Assembly: GCA_018261615.1 (NCBI GenBank)
Contig: JAGTSE010000037.1
Span: 1 to 41,343, forward strand
Origin: Pseudomonadota bacterium
Lineage (GTDB): Bacteria; Pseudomonadota; Gammaproteobacteria; Enterobacterales; Enterobacteriaceae
Reading direction: 5' to 3'
DNA: 41,343 bases
A model generated the notes under the pieces. It did not search any database and had not been told where the DNA came from. It was given only the letters and a program-made list of their open reading frames with translations. Positions within the stretch are counted from its first letter, which is position 1. The number at the start of each line of letters is the position of its first letter. A program made the position numbers and the translations under genes. Positions 23,356 through 32,015 of this stretch are shown piece after piece.

Positions 23356-24630
23356 TTATTCGCCAGATGCCTGTTGCGCTTCCGGTTTGCCATAAAGCAG
23401 CAGCGGTTTGCTTTGGTCAGCGATAACCGACTCGTCAATGACCACTTTCTCAACGTCTTCCAGCGACGGCAGATCGTACATGGTATCGAGCAGAGCGGCT
23501 TCTACAATTGAACGCAAGCCACGCGCGCCGGTTTTGCGCGCCATTGCTTTCCTGGCGATCGCATCCAGCGCTTCGTCTCGAAACTCAAGATCCACGCCTT
23601 CAAGATTGAACAGCGCCTGATACTGCTTGGTCAGCGCATTTTTCGGCTCTTTCAGGATTTGAATCAGCGCTTCTTCGCTCAGCTCGCTCAGCGTCGCCAC
23701 CACTGGCAGACGACCGATGAATTCAGGAATCAGACCAAATTTGATCAAATCTTCCGGTTCAACCTGCGCCAGCAGTTCGCCTTCGTTAGCTTTTTCAGAT
23801 TTGCCTTTCACCGTCGCGCCGAAGCCAATACCCGATCCGGTTTCAACACGATGGGAAATCACTTTGTCGAGACCAGCAAATGCACCGCCGCAAATGAACA
23901 GGATTTTCGAGGTATCAACCTGCAAAAACTCCTGCTGCGGATGCTTACGGCCACCCTGCGGCGGAACCGCAGCCACGGTGCCTTCGATCAGTTTCAGCAA
24001 CGCCTGCTGCACGCCTTCACCGGAAACATCACGCGTAATTGACGGGTTATCGGATTTACGGGAGATCTTGTCGATCTCATCGATGTAAACAATCCCACGC
24101 TGCGCTTTCTGCACATCGTAATCGCATTTTTGCAGCAATTTCTGAATGATATTTTCGACGTCTTCCCCCACGTAACCGGCTTCGGTCAGCGTAGTGGCAT
24201 CCGCCATGGTGAACGGCACATCCAGCAAACGCGCCAACGTTTCAGCCAACAGCGTCTTACCGGAACCGGTCGGCCCAATCAGCAGAATGTTACTTTTGCC
24301 CAGTTCAACGCCGTTGCTGGTATCGCCATTGCGCAGGCGTTTGTAGTGGTTATAGACCGCCACTGCCAGCACTTTTTTCGCCTGTTCCTGGCCAATAACA
24401 TAGTCATCCAGATGGTGGCGGATTTCATGCGGGGTCGGCAGCGCGCTACGCTCGCGATGCGGCGCAACTTCTTTAATCTCTTCGCGAATAATGTCGTTAC
24501 ACAGATCCACACATTCGTCGCAGATATACACGGACGGCCCGGCGATCAGCTTACGCACTTCATGCTGGCTTTTGCCGCAAAAAGAGCAATACAACAGTTT
24601 GCCCGAACCATCTTTGCGTTTATCTGTCAT
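23356..24630 (-). CDS. clpX: ClpX unfoldase, ATP-binding subunit of ClpXP
   Basis: This 424-residue protein has an N-terminal zinc-binding domain with Cys15, Cys18, Cys37 and Cys40 (YCSFCGK, ICDECVDLC). The AAA+ module has Walker A GPTGSGKT (about 119-126), pore loop GYVG, Walker B VYIDEIDK and the ClpP-binding IGF loop (GIGFGA). It unfolds tagged proteins such as SsrA substrates and feeds them to ClpP. It follows clpP by 128 bases on the same strand, so clpP-clpX is probably an operon. Confidence 0.98.
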   Translation of the reverse strand: MTDKRKDGSGKLLYCSFCGKSQHEVRKLIAGPSVYICDECVDLCNDIIREEIKEVAPHRERSALPTPHEIRHHLDDYVIGQEQAKKVLAVAVYNHYKRLRNGDTSNGVELGKSNILLIGPTGSGKTLLAETLARLLDVPFTMADATTLTEAGYVGEDVENIIQKLLQKCDYDVQKAQRGIVYIDEIDKISRKSDNPSITRDVSGEGVQQALLKLIEGTVAAVPPQGGRKHPQQEFLQVDTSKILFICGGAFAGLDKVISHRVETGSGIGFGATVKGKSEKANEGELLAQVEPEDLIKFGLIPEFIGRLPVVATLSELSEEALIQILKEPKNALTKQYQALFNLEGVDLEFRDEALDAIARKAMARKTGARGLRSIVEAALLDTMYDLPSLEDVEKVVIDESVIADQSKPLLLYGKPEAQQASGE

Positions 24631-24758
24631 GAGTCAAAACCTCTTAATCTGTTCTTTGTGCCGCACATGACGACGCAAATGCCATTCCAGGCGCAAAACG
24701 TTACTCAAGCATGATGCCGCTTGCATCACATAGTATAGCGGCACATGCAATCTGAGCA

Positions 24759-25382
24759 TTAGTTACGATGGGTTAAAATTGAGTCAACAAGACCGTAATC
24801 CAGGGCTTCTTGCGCAGCAAGGAAGCGGTCGCGCTCGGTATCACGTTCAATTTGCTCTAAAGATTGACCTGTGTGATACGCCATAAGTTCATTCATACGG
24901 CCTTTCACTTTCAGGATTTCACGGGCGTGAATTTCGATATCCGTCGCCTGCCCCTGATAGCCGCCCAGCGGCTGGTGAATCATCACACGTGAATTTGGCA
25001 GGCAGAAACGCTTGCCTTTTGCGCCCGCCGTCAGCAGAAATGCGCCCATCGAGGCGGCCTGACCCATACAAATGGTGCTGACGTCCGGCTTAATAAATTG
25101 CATGGTGTCGTAAATCGACATCCCGGCAGTAATCACGCCGCCCGGAGAGTTAATATACAGGTAAATATCTTTTTCCGGATTTTCCGCTTCCAGAAAGAGC
25201 ATTTGAGCCACAATCAGGTTTGCCATATGGTCTTCGACCTGGCCGGTGAGAAAAATCACGCGTTCCTTGAGAAGACGGGAGTAGATATCGAAAGAGCGCT
25301 CACCGCGTGAGGTCTGTTCAATAACCATTGGCACCAGAGCCATATGGGGTGCAAAGTTATCTCGTTCGCCGCTGTATGACAT
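24759..25382 (-). CDS. clpP: ClpP protease subunit
   Basis: This 207-residue serine peptidase forms a double heptamer working with ClpX or ClpA. The catalytic triad, in preprotein numbering, is Ser111 (GQAASMGAF), His136 (VMIHQPLGG) and Asp185 (TERDRF). The short N-terminal propeptide MSYSGERDNFAPHM, cut before ALVPMV, is present. The start at 25382 gives the family length, and the longer frame to 25496 lies in the promoter region. The C-terminal part (LAAQEALDYGL) differs slightly from E. coli. Confidence 0.98.
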   Translation of the reverse strand: MSYSGERDNFAPHMALVPMVIEQTSRGERSFDIYSRLLKERVIFLTGQVEDHMANLIVAQMLFLEAENPEKDIYLYINSPGGVITAGMSIYDTMQFIKPDVSTICMGQAASMGAFLLTAGAKGKRFCLPNSRVMIHQPLGGYQGQATDIEIHAREILKVKGRMNELMAYHTGQSLEQIERDTERDRFLAAQEALDYGLVDSILTHRN

Positions 25383-25505
25383 TTCCGTCTCCTGGATAAA
25401 AAATAAACTAACCTGCTGTACTGATTGTACTTGAATGAGCGGGATCTGACTATGACCCCTCACGGACGGATTATCAGCCAGAGCCTTTACTGCCAATACC
25501 CTCTT

Positions 25506-25534
25506 TAGTGGGGATGGACAAGTCTGTTTTCAAG
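25506..25534 (-). promoter_or_regulatory. Heat-shock (sigma-32) promoter of clpP-clpX
   Basis: On the minus strand CTTGAAA (25534-25528), a 14-base spacer and CCCCACTA (25513-25506) closely fit the sigma-32 consensus. It lies about 125 bases upstream of the clpP start. Confidence 0.8.
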
Positions 25535-25606
25535 CATAACAATCTTTTGCTGTTACGCTAATACTGAAACGCTCTTTTAGCACACATCTGTAAAGGTCAA
25601 TACGAT

Positions 25607-25638
25607 AAAAAAAGCCCGCCACCAGCAGGTGACGGGCC
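25607..25638 (-). terminator. tig terminator
   Basis: On the minus strand GCCCG-T-CACC-TGCT-GGTG-G-CGGGC is followed by seven Ts, about 30 bases after the tig stop, separating tig from the clpP promoter. Confidence 0.88.
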
Positions 25639-25666
25639 TATTACATTTTGCTAACGCTGAAGCCGA

Positions 25667-26965
25667 TTAAGCCTGTTGGTTCATCAGTTCGTTAAAGGAA
25701 GTGGCTTTCTCAGTCACTTTCGCTTTTTCCAGAACCGCTTCAACCGCTTGTTCTTCCAGAGCTACGTTACGCATGTTGTCCATCAGCTCTTTGTTTTTGC
25801 TGTAGAACTCGATCACTTCGCTCGGATCTTCGTAAGCAGTCGCCATCTCTTCGATCAGACCTTTGACGCGCTCTTCGTCAGCTTTCAACTCGTGGGTGCG
25901 AATCACTTCGCCCAGCAGCAGGCCAACTACAACGCGGCGTTTTGCCTGCTCTTCGAACAGTTCACGCGGCAACTCCAGAGCCTGTTTCTCGTTACCGCCG
26001 AAACGCTGTGCAGCCTGACGACGCAGAACGTCGATTTCGCTGTCGATCAGTGCGACAGGAACGTCGATCTCGTTAGCGTTCACCAGGCCTTCGATCGCCT
26101 GAGATTTAACACGGTTACGCACTGCGCCTTTCAACTCGCGTTCCATATTTTTACGTACTTCAGCGCGCAGACCGGCAACGGAACCATCTTCAACGCCGAA
26201 ACGTTTGATGAATTCTTCAGTCAGTTCCGGCAGCTCACGCTCTTCAACTTTCTTCAGGTTGATGACGAACTTCGCCGCTTTACCTTTCAGGTTTTCTGCG
26301 TGGTATTCTTCCGGGAAGGTCACGTCGATGGTGAACTCGTCACCCGCTTTGTGACCTTTGATACCGTCTTCGAAGCCCGGGATCATACGACCCTGGCCCA
26401 TCGCCAGTACGAAATCAGTCGCTTTGCCACCTTCGAACTCTTCGCCGTCAACAGAACCGGTGAAATCGACAGTGACACGATCTTCCGCATCAGCAGCGCC
26501 GTCTTTGTCTTTCCAGGTCGCCTGCTGCTTACGCAGGGTGTCCAGCATGGTATCGACATCAGTGTCGGTCACTTCAACAAGCGGTTTTTCAACTTCGATG
26601 GTGTCCAGCGCTTTCAGCTCAACTTCCGGGTACACTTCGAACTCTACCGCGTAGATGAAGTCTTCGCCCAATTTGTATTCGCCCGGAACATAGTTCGGCG
26701 CGCCAGCCGGATTGATTTTTTCCTGAATGATCGCGTCGATAAAGTTGCGGCTCATCAGGTCGCCCAGCACGTCCTGGCGAACAGAAGCGCCATAACGCTG
26801 AGCAACGACGTTCATCGGTACTTTACCCTTACGGAAGCCGTCAATACGCACTTTCTTCGCTACGTTGACCAGCTCGCTCTTCACAGCGGTCTCGATGCTG
26901 TCAGCAGCGATTGTAATCGTTACACGGCGCCCAAGGCCCTGAGTGGTTTCAACTGAAACTTGCAT
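25667..26965 (-). CDS. tig: Trigger factor
   Basis: This 432-residue protein is the ribosome-bound chaperone and prolyl isomerase. The N-terminal ribosome-binding domain carries the docking signature GFRKGKVP (residues 43-50). The central FKBP-type PPIase domain (about 150-245, VTVDFTGSVDGEEFEGG) and the helical C-terminal chaperone arms follow. Family length is exact. GAGGTAAC precedes the ATG. It shelters nascent chains at the exit tunnel. Confidence 0.98.
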   Translation of the reverse strand: MQVSVETTQGLGRRVTITIAADSIETAVKSELVNVAKKVRIDGFRKGKVPMNVVAQRYGASVRQDVLGDLMSRNFIDAIIQEKINPAGAPNYVPGEYKLGEDFIYAVEFEVYPEVELKALDTIEVEKPLVEVTDTDVDTMLDTLRKQQATWKDKDGAADAEDRVTVDFTGSVDGEEFEGGKATDFVLAMGQGRMIPGFEDGIKGHKAGDEFTIDVTFPEEYHAENLKGKAAKFVINLKKVEERELPELTEEFIKRFGVEDGSVAGLRAEVRKNMERELKGAVRNRVKSQAIEGLVNANEIDVPVALIDSEIDVLRRQAAQRFGGNEKQALELPRELFEEQAKRRVVVGLLLGEVIRTHELKADEERVKGLIEEMATAYEDPSEVIEFYSKNKELMDNMRNVALEEQAVEAVLEKAKVTEKATSFNELMNQQA

Positions 26966-27238
26966 CTTGTTACCTCAAAAAATCACAGTGCTCGGTCAAC
27001 TCTACTCTGCGAAGCAAACCTTTTCGCTTTGCAGAACCGGGATGTTCTCTTCAATCAGAAAACACATTCCCTGTAGTCAGAAGCATCCCGAAGACATTCC
27101 GAAAAATAAGACGCAGCATTATAGCGGCATCACAGATATGAGTCGAGAAGGGGAATGGCGCAATGATGCGTCATTTTTCACACTTCTGAAGCAATTTCGC
27201 TCAAAAAATTGCGTTTCTCGCTCAAAATTTAGGCAAAA
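26966..27238. promoter_or_regulatory. Leader and promoter region of tig
   Basis: Together with the bolA terminator this makes a 349-base gap before bolA. It should hold the tig promoter and leader. The plus-strand reading frame across it has no ribosome binding site or family resemblance. I see no RNA gene I can name. Confidence 0.4.
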
Positions 27239-27262
27239 CAAAACGGCCCGCAGGCCGTTTTA
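27239..27262 (-). terminator. bolA terminator
   Basis: AAAACGGCC-CGCA-GGCCGTTTT forms a compact stem with A/T tracts on both sides, about 55 bases after the bolA stop. Confidence 0.85.
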
Positions 27263-27314
27263 CATAATCTGCATGCAACATACTGGAAAAGTTCAGACAG
27301 TTGCAACCTGGTTT

Positions 27315-27632
27315 TTAAGCGATGCTTCCGGCACCCCGGCATGCAGGTGAGGTCAGGAGGGTGTCCTGCAAGCCTTCCCACTCTTTGAGTGTGTAAGTAT
27401 GAAGCGCAAGTGCATGAATTGTCGTTGCCAGTTCATCAGTCAACGTACCGTAAATCATGCGATGGCGATTAAGAAAACGCTCTCCGGTAAAACGGTCGCT
27501 TACCAGCACCACTTTGAAATGGCTTTCGGAACCCGCCGGAACGTTGTGACGGTAACTTTCATCTACGACCTCAAGTAATACAGGCTCGAATGCCGCTTTC
27601 AATTTTGCTTCTATATGTTCACGCATCATCAT
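27315..27632 (-). CDS. bolA: Stress/morphology regulator BolA
   Basis: This 105-residue protein has the BolA class II KH-like fold. Conserved features are the VDES(Y)RHNVPAGSESHFKV core, the FTGERFLNRHRMIY segment and the late histidine region (ALALHTYT). BolA affects cell shape and biofilm and with monothiol glutaredoxin can carry a [2Fe-2S] cluster. Three ATGs stand in a row (27632, 27629, 27626); GGAGG is placed well for the first. It is divergent from yajG. Confidence 0.95.
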   Translation of the reverse strand: MMMREHIEAKLKAAFEPVLLEVVDESYRHNVPAGSESHFKVVLVSDRFTGERFLNRHRMIYGTLTDELATTIHALALHTYTLKEWEGLQDTLLTSPACRGAGSIA

Positions 27633-27678
27633 GATGTTACGCCTCCGACAACGCTGAGATACCAGCCATCTCTTTAAA

Positions 27679-27687
27679 TGTTAGCCG
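27679..27687 (-). promoter_or_regulatory. Possible gearbox -10 of bolA
   Basis: CGGCTAACA on the minus strand, about 47 bases before the bolA start, resembles the gearbox -10 (CGGCAAGTA) described for the RpoS-dependent bolA promoter of E. coli. The match is partial. The remaining 27688-27932 must also hold the yajG promoter. Confidence 0.45.
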
Positions 27688-27932
27688 CTTTTACCGTTTT
27701 CATAACAATAAAACAACAAAAATTAGCGTTCGTCTGATTTGCCCGCTCAACGCAATGAAGTCTTCTAAAAGATGGAGGATTTTTGCCATCCCGCTTCAAC
27801 AACATGTTTTTTGATGCCGAAAAAAGACAAGGCGATGAATTTACATACGTTGAGGACTTCCCCTTAACGGCGGCGATGTTATGATGGCGAGAATTTTTCC
27901 CCAAACGCTTACGATCCCTTGAGAGCCTGAAC

Positions 27933-28511
27933 ATGTTTAAAAAACTACTCTTCCCGTTGGTCGCTTTATTTATGCTGGCCGGGTGCGCTACCTCGCCGAC
28001 AACTCTTGAAGTTTCACCGAAAATCACCCTGCCGCAGCAGGATCCGAGCCTGATGGGCGTGACCGTAAGCATTACCGGTGCCGATCAACGTCAGGACCAG
28101 GCGCTGGCGAAAGTAACGCGTGACAATCAACTGGTCACCTTAACTGCCTCCCGCGATCTGCGTTTCCTGCTACAGGAAGTGCTGGAGAAACAGATGACGG
28201 CGCGCGGCTATATGATCGGGCCGAACGGCGCGGTAAACCTGCAAATCATTGTTAACCAACTGTATGCCGACGTTTCTCAAGGCAACGTGCGTTACAACAT
28301 CGCCACCAAAGCGGATATCGCCATTATTGCCACCGCAGCTAATGGCAACAAGATGACGAAAAACTACCGTGCCAGCTATAACGTCGAAGGCGCTTTCCAG
28401 GCAACTAACGACAAAATCACTACCGCTGTTAACAGCGTGCTGTCCGACACTATCGCGGATATGTCTCAGGACACCAGCATCCACGATTTCATCAAGCAAA
28501 ACGCCCGCTAA
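27933..28511 (+). CDS. yajG: YajG family lipoprotein
   Basis: This 192-residue envelope lipoprotein starts MFKKLLFPLVALFMLAGCA, a signal peptide with lipobox LAGC (acylated Cys18). The mature part is the YajG domain: a repeated alpha/beta core with VTVSITGADQRQDQALAKVT and FLLQEVLEKQMTARGYM. Its molecular function is not known. In E. coli it precedes ampG, and here ampG starts 40 bases later, just beyond a terminator-like hairpin, so read-through could link them. Confidence 0.95.
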   Translation: MFKKLLFPLVALFMLAGCATSPTTLEVSPKITLPQQDPSLMGVTVSITGADQRQDQALAKVTRDNQLVTLTASRDLRFLLQEVLEKQMTARGYMIGPNGAVNLQIIVNQLYADVSQGNVRYNIATKADIAIIATAANGNKMTKNYRASYNVEGAFQATNDKITTAVNSVLSDTIADMSQDTSIHDFIKQNAR

Positions 28512-28519
28512 TTGCAGCA

Positions 28520-28546
28520 CTGGCCCGGCTTTACGGGCCAGTTTTT
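28520..28546 (+). terminator. yajG terminator/attenuator before ampG
   Basis: CTGGCCCG-GCTTTA-CGGGCCAG followed by TTTTT ends 5 bases before the ampG start codon. Because the hairpin also covers the place for the ampG ribosome binding site, it may damp ampG expression. Confidence 0.8.
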
Positions 28547-28551
28547 AACTT

Positions 28552-30027
28552 ATGTCGAGCCACTACTTACGCATCTTCACGCAGCCCAAATCCGCGATTC
28601 TGCTTATTCTGGGTTTTGCCTCCGGTTTACCCCTTGCCCTGACCAGCGGTACGCTTCAGGCGTGGATGACCGTCGAAAACGTCGATCTTAAAACCATCGG
28701 TTTCTTCTCTCTGGTCGGCCAGGCCTACGTCTTTAAATTCCTCTGGTCGCCGCTCATGGATCGCTACACGCCACCGCTATTGGGAAGGCGTCGCGGCTGG
28801 CTACTACTGACGCAACTGTTGCTGCTGGCCTCCATCGCCGGAATGGGTTTCCTTGACCCGGCCAACCACCTGCGCTGGATGGCTGCACTGGCTGTGTTGA
28901 TTGCCTTCTGTTCCGCCTCGCAGGATATTGTGTTCGATGCCTGGAAAACGGATGTCCTGCCTTTTGAAGAGCGCGGCGCTGGCGCAGCCATTAGCGTACT
29001 CGGCTACCGCCTTGGTATGCTGGTTTCCGGTGGGCTGGCGCTGTGGCTCGCCGACCGCTGGCTCGGCTGGCAAGGGATGTACTGGCTGATGGCAGCACTG
29101 CTGCTCCCTTGTATTATTGCCTCTCTGCTGGCGCCGGAGCCAACAGATACCATCCCGGTGCCGAAAACGCTGGAGCTGGCTGTTGTCGAGCCGCTGCGTG
29201 ATTTCTTCGGCCGCAATAATGCCTGGCTGATTTTACTGCTGATCGTGCTGTATAAACTCGGCGATGCTTTCGCCATGAGCCTGACGACCACCTTTTTGAT
29301 TCGCGGCGTCGGGTTTGACGCGGGCGAAGTCGGCGTGGTCAACAAAACGCTGGGGCTGGTGGCAACGATCATCGGCGCGCTATATGGCGGGGTATTAATG
29401 CAGCGCCTCTCCCTGTTTCGCGCATTAATGATTTTCGGATTTTTACAGGCGGTTTCCAATGCCGGTTACTGGCTGCTGTCTATCACACAGAAAGATATCA
29501 TCAACATGGGTGCAGCCGTGTTCTTCGAGAATCTGTGCGGCGGTATGGGAACGGCGGCTTTTGTCGCGTTATTAATGACGCTTTGCAATAAATCCTTCTC
29601 CGCAACCCAGTTCGCTCTACTTTCGGCACTGTCCGCTGTCGGACGCGTGTACGTCGGCCCGCTGGCGGGTTGGTTTGTAGAAACCTACAGTTGGTCAACG
29701 TTTTATCTCTTCTCTATCATTGCCGCAGCACCAGGTCTACTACTGCTGGCGATGTGTAAGCGAACGCTGGAATTTACCCAGCAGACCGGGCATTTTATGC
29801 CGCGCAGCGAATATCCGGCGGCCTACCGTCTGGCCTTGCGCATACTGAGTGTCGGCTGCCTGCTGCTTAGTGGCTGGCTGGTGGTGCTTATTGTTACAGC
29901 CAGCGGAATGGCGAACTGGGCCATTGGCGCCTGGCTTCTCGAAGGCGGCGCGCTGCTGGCGATTGTCGGCATTCTGTTCGGCGGGTTGCTGGATTTACTG
30001 GCACTGCGCAAAACGCGGCTGATGTGA
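28552..30027 (+). CDS. ampG: Muropeptide permease AmpG
   Basis: This 491-residue inner-membrane MFS protein of about 14 membrane segments imports GlcNAc-anhydroMurNAc peptides for murein recycling. By that route it supplies the signal for AmpR-controlled beta-lactamase induction in species with inducible ampC. Family landmarks are the N-terminal ILLILGFASGLPLALTSGTL, RRRGWLL and FDAWKTDVLP segments. No ribosome binding site is clear because the yajG terminator hairpin directly precedes the ATG. The C-terminal 80 residues diverge most from E. coli, as is usual. Confidence 0.96.
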   Translation: MSSHYLRIFTQPKSAILLILGFASGLPLALTSGTLQAWMTVENVDLKTIGFFSLVGQAYVFKFLWSPLMDRYTPPLLGRRRGWLLLTQLLLLASIAGMGFLDPANHLRWMAALAVLIAFCSASQDIVFDAWKTDVLPFEERGAGAAISVLGYRLGMLVSGGLALWLADRWLGWQGMYWLMAALLLPCIIASLLAPEPTDTIPVPKTLELAVVEPLRDFFGRNNAWLILLLIVLYKLGDAFAMSLTTTFLIRGVGFDAGEVGVVNKTLGLVATIIGALYGGVLMQRLSLFRALMIFGFLQAVSNAGYWLLSITQKDIINMGAAVFFENLCGGMGTAAFVALLMTLCNKSFSATQFALLSALSAVGRVYVGPLAGWFVETYSWSTFYLFSIIAAAPGLLLLAMCKRTLEFTQQTGHFMPRSEYPAAYRLALRILSVGCLLLSGWLVVLIVTASGMANWAIGAWLLEGGALLAIVGILFGGLLDLLALRKTRLM

Positions 30028-30030
30028 ACG

Positions 30031-30060
30031 CAGCGCTTACCAGATAAAAGGTAAGCGCTG
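30031..30060 (+). terminator. Hairpin after ampG
   Basis: CAGCGCTTACC / GGTAAGCGCTG forms a perfect 11-bp stem with an 8-base loop, directly after the ampG stop. No T-run follows (GTGCTATT), so it could be a 3'-end stabiliser or a weak terminator. Confidence 0.55.
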
Positions 30061-30065
30061 GTGCT

Positions 30066-30095
30066 ATTAATAGAAGAAAAATTAATAGAAGAAAA
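30066..30095. repeat. 15-bp perfect tandem duplication
   Basis: ATTAATAGAAGAAAA occurs twice head to tail. The second copy contains the stop codon of the minus-strand membrane-protein remnant, and the first repeats that end. It is probably a slippage event in decaying DNA. Confidence 0.85.
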
Positions 30096-30255
30096 ATAGC
30101 CCGCGAAGAACGTGCGTGAAGAGCGCCGGTAAAATAATCACGCCGACGGCCGTGATAATTGGCGAAAAATGAAACAGTGGGATCGCCAGCATAATCCATC
30201 CCGGCAACCACAAGAGCGGCGGCACTATCCTGGCGATGCGTTTTCCTCGTCCAGG
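30082..30255 (-). pseudogene. C-terminal remnant of a membrane protein gene
   Basis: The minus frame ending at TAA 30084-30082 reads KRIARIVPPLLWLPGWIMLA and on through two hydrophobic segments to ALFTHVLRGLFFFY. It has no start of its own and begins where the Hsp70 remnant loses homology (about 30250). In E. coli hscC lies near J-domain genes (djlB, djlC) whose products carry membrane segments; this tail may come from such a gene, but I cannot confirm that. Confidence 0.45.
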
Positions 30256-30498
30256 TTTTATCCGTGCCCATATAACGTTTAAAGCTGGCGGCCGTCATCT
30301 GCGGGTGGATGACCAGACACGCTTTGGCTGCAGCGCCAACCAGCAAGTACTCCTCATCATCGATGCCGATAACAGGGGGTGTTAAGCGCCCCCTTACTCG
30401 CCAGGGATCAGTTGCGGGTTGCCCTCAGCGAACCAGGCGACAGCGCTATTGGAGGTTCCTAAGTCGATGCCAATAATCGGCGAGGTATTTCCAGCCAT
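30251..30498 (-). pseudogene. hscC: Decayed Hsp70 (HscC-like) N-terminus
   Basis: From ATG 30498 the minus strand reads SPIIGIDLGTSNSAVAWFAE, the phosphate-1 motif of Hsp70 ATPases, then meets a stop at 30396-30394 after NPQLIPGE. In another frame it goes on with LTPPVIGIDDEEYLLVGAAA and HPQMTAASFKRYMGTDKTW, matching the next part of HscC as I remember it. A frameshift near 30395 thus splits the gene. Everything after about 80 codons is missing, so no ATPase lobe closure or substrate domain remains. Confidence 0.8.
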
Positions 30499-30499
30499 C

Positions 30500-30960
30500 T
30501 GAATTTCATCACTTTATAATTAACACTTCCCCGGATTTTTTTGTTTTTAAAATCAATCGCAAGAATAAAAAAACAACTAAATAATTCATAGTAGTTATTA
30601 TTTCGTACGATTAATAACCGTTATTTTAATCCAGGCCTAACCGGTTATTTATCGTTGTCTGTATGCATTTTCTTTAATTATTTTGTGCGCTATAAATTAA
30701 GGACTATTCTTTAACGATTCAGCACTGTTATTAATTATTGGGTTTCACATTAGTTCCAATAATGTATGGTAATTGCTGAATACATGTTAACCATTTGTTT
30801 AATTAATTGATTGGTTATACCACTTTATCCTCAGCGCTGATTGTAATGTAACATTTTCGTTATAATCTCAACTTCAGGCTGTGCGAATACCAGATTTTAC
30901 AGTTTGTTGCATTCCGTGTGACATAAACGGCAGAACCCAGTAACACTTTACTGACACAGA
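30500..30960. promoter_or_regulatory. AT-rich region upstream of cyoA
   Basis: About 450 strongly AT-rich bases lie between the Hsp70 remnant and the cyo promoter. In E. coli the equivalent, shorter region binds ArcA, FNR, Fur and Crp. I cannot fix individual operators. There is no credible gene here. Confidence 0.5.
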
Positions 30961-30970
30961 GCCAAGTATG

Positions 30971-30999
30971 TTTACAGTAACGTAACCTTTCCGTAAAAT
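30971..30999 (+). promoter_or_regulatory. cyoABCDE promoter
   Basis: TTTACA, a 17-base spacer and TAAAAT form a good sigma-70 promoter about 50 bases before the cyoA start. It sits at the place expected for the main cyo promoter. Confidence 0.65.
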
Positions 31000-31048
31000 G
31001 CCCGCACACTTTAAGCGCCACCAGATCCCGTGGAATTGAGGTCGTTAA

Positions 31049-31996
31049 ATGAGACTCAGGAAATACAATAAAAGTTTGGGATGGTTGTCATTAATCGTCG
31101 GCACTGTTCTACTCAGTGGTTGCGATTCTGCACTTCTTGACCCCAAAGGACAGATTGGACTGGAGCAACGTTCGCTGATACTGACGGCTTTTGGCCTGAT
31201 GTTGATTGTCGTTATTCCCGCCATTTTGATGGCCGTAGGTTTCGCCTGGAAGTATCGTGCAAGCAATAAAGATGCGAAGTATAGCCCGAACTGGTCACAC
31301 TCCAATAAAGTGGAAGCTGTGGTCTGGACGGTGCCGATTCTTATCATCCTGTTCCTTGCTGTACTGACGTGGAAAACCACCCACTCGCTCGAACCGAGCA
31401 AACCGCTGGCACATGACGAGCACCCAATCACCATTGAAGTGGTTGCCATGGACTGGAAATGGTTCTTCATCTACCCGGAACAGGGCATTGCTACCGTAAA
31501 TGAAATCGCCTTCCCGGCGAACACACCGGTAGAGTTCAAAGTGACCTCCAACTCCGTGATGAACTCGTTCTTTATTCCGCGTCTGGGCAGCCAGATCTAC
31601 GCAATGGCCGGTATGCAGACCAAACTGCATCTCATCGCCAACGAAGCAGGTACGTACGATGGCATTTCCGCCAGTTACAGCGGCCCTGGCTTCTCTGGCA
31701 TGAAGTTTAAAGCTATTGCTACGCCGGACCGCGCCGCATTCGACCAGTGGGTCGCAAAAGCGAAACAATCTTCAAGCACCCTGCCAGATATGGCGGCGTA
31801 TGAGAAAGTTGCTGCGCCAAGCGAGTACAACAAGGTTGAATACTTCTCCAGCGTGAAACCCGATTTGTTTAAAGACGTTATCAACAAATTTATGGGCCAC
31901 GGCAAGAGCATGGACATGACCCAACCGGAAGGCGAGCATAGCGCGCACGAAGGAATGGAAGGCATGGACATGAGCCACGCGGAAACCTCTCACTAA
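31049..31996 (+). CDS. cyoA: Cytochrome bo3 ubiquinol oxidase subunit II
   Basis: This 315-residue protein is a lipoprotein (LLSGCDS, acylated Cys25) with two membrane helices (LILTAFGLMLIVVIPAILMA and VWTVPILIILFLAVLTW) and a periplasmic cupredoxin domain (about 125-225). As in all quinol oxidases the CuA ligands of cytochrome oxidase subunit II are absent. A His/Met-rich tail (GHGKSMDMTQPEGEHSAHEG) ends the protein. It is the first gene of cyoABCDE, 19 bases ahead of cyoB. Confidence 0.97.
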   Translation: MRLRKYNKSLGWLSLIVGTVLLSGCDSALLDPKGQIGLEQRSLILTAFGLMLIVVIPAILMAVGFAWKYRASNKDAKYSPNWSHSNKVEAVVWTVPILIILFLAVLTWKTTHSLEPSKPLAHDEHPITIEVVAMDWKWFFIYPEQGIATVNEIAFPANTPVEFKVTSNSVMNSFFIPRLGSQIYAMAGMQTKLHLIANEAGTYDGISASYSGPGFSGMKFKAIATPDRAAFDQWVAKAKQSSSTLPDMAAYEKVAAPSEYNKVEYFSSVKPDLFKDVINKFMGHGKSMDMTQPEGEHSAHEGMEGMDMSHAETSH

Positions 31997-32015
31997 GGGG
32001 TCGAGGAAGAAAACG

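Noticed and set aside
25676..26956. A 426-codon frame opposite tig
   Set aside because: It is antisense to the whole trigger factor gene, lacks a start signal and is Phe/Gln-rich shadow sequence.
27674..28072. Minus-strand frame upstream of bolA
   Set aside because: It crosses the divergent bolA-yajG promoter region and runs into yajG from the opposite side; it has no ribosome binding site or family likeness.
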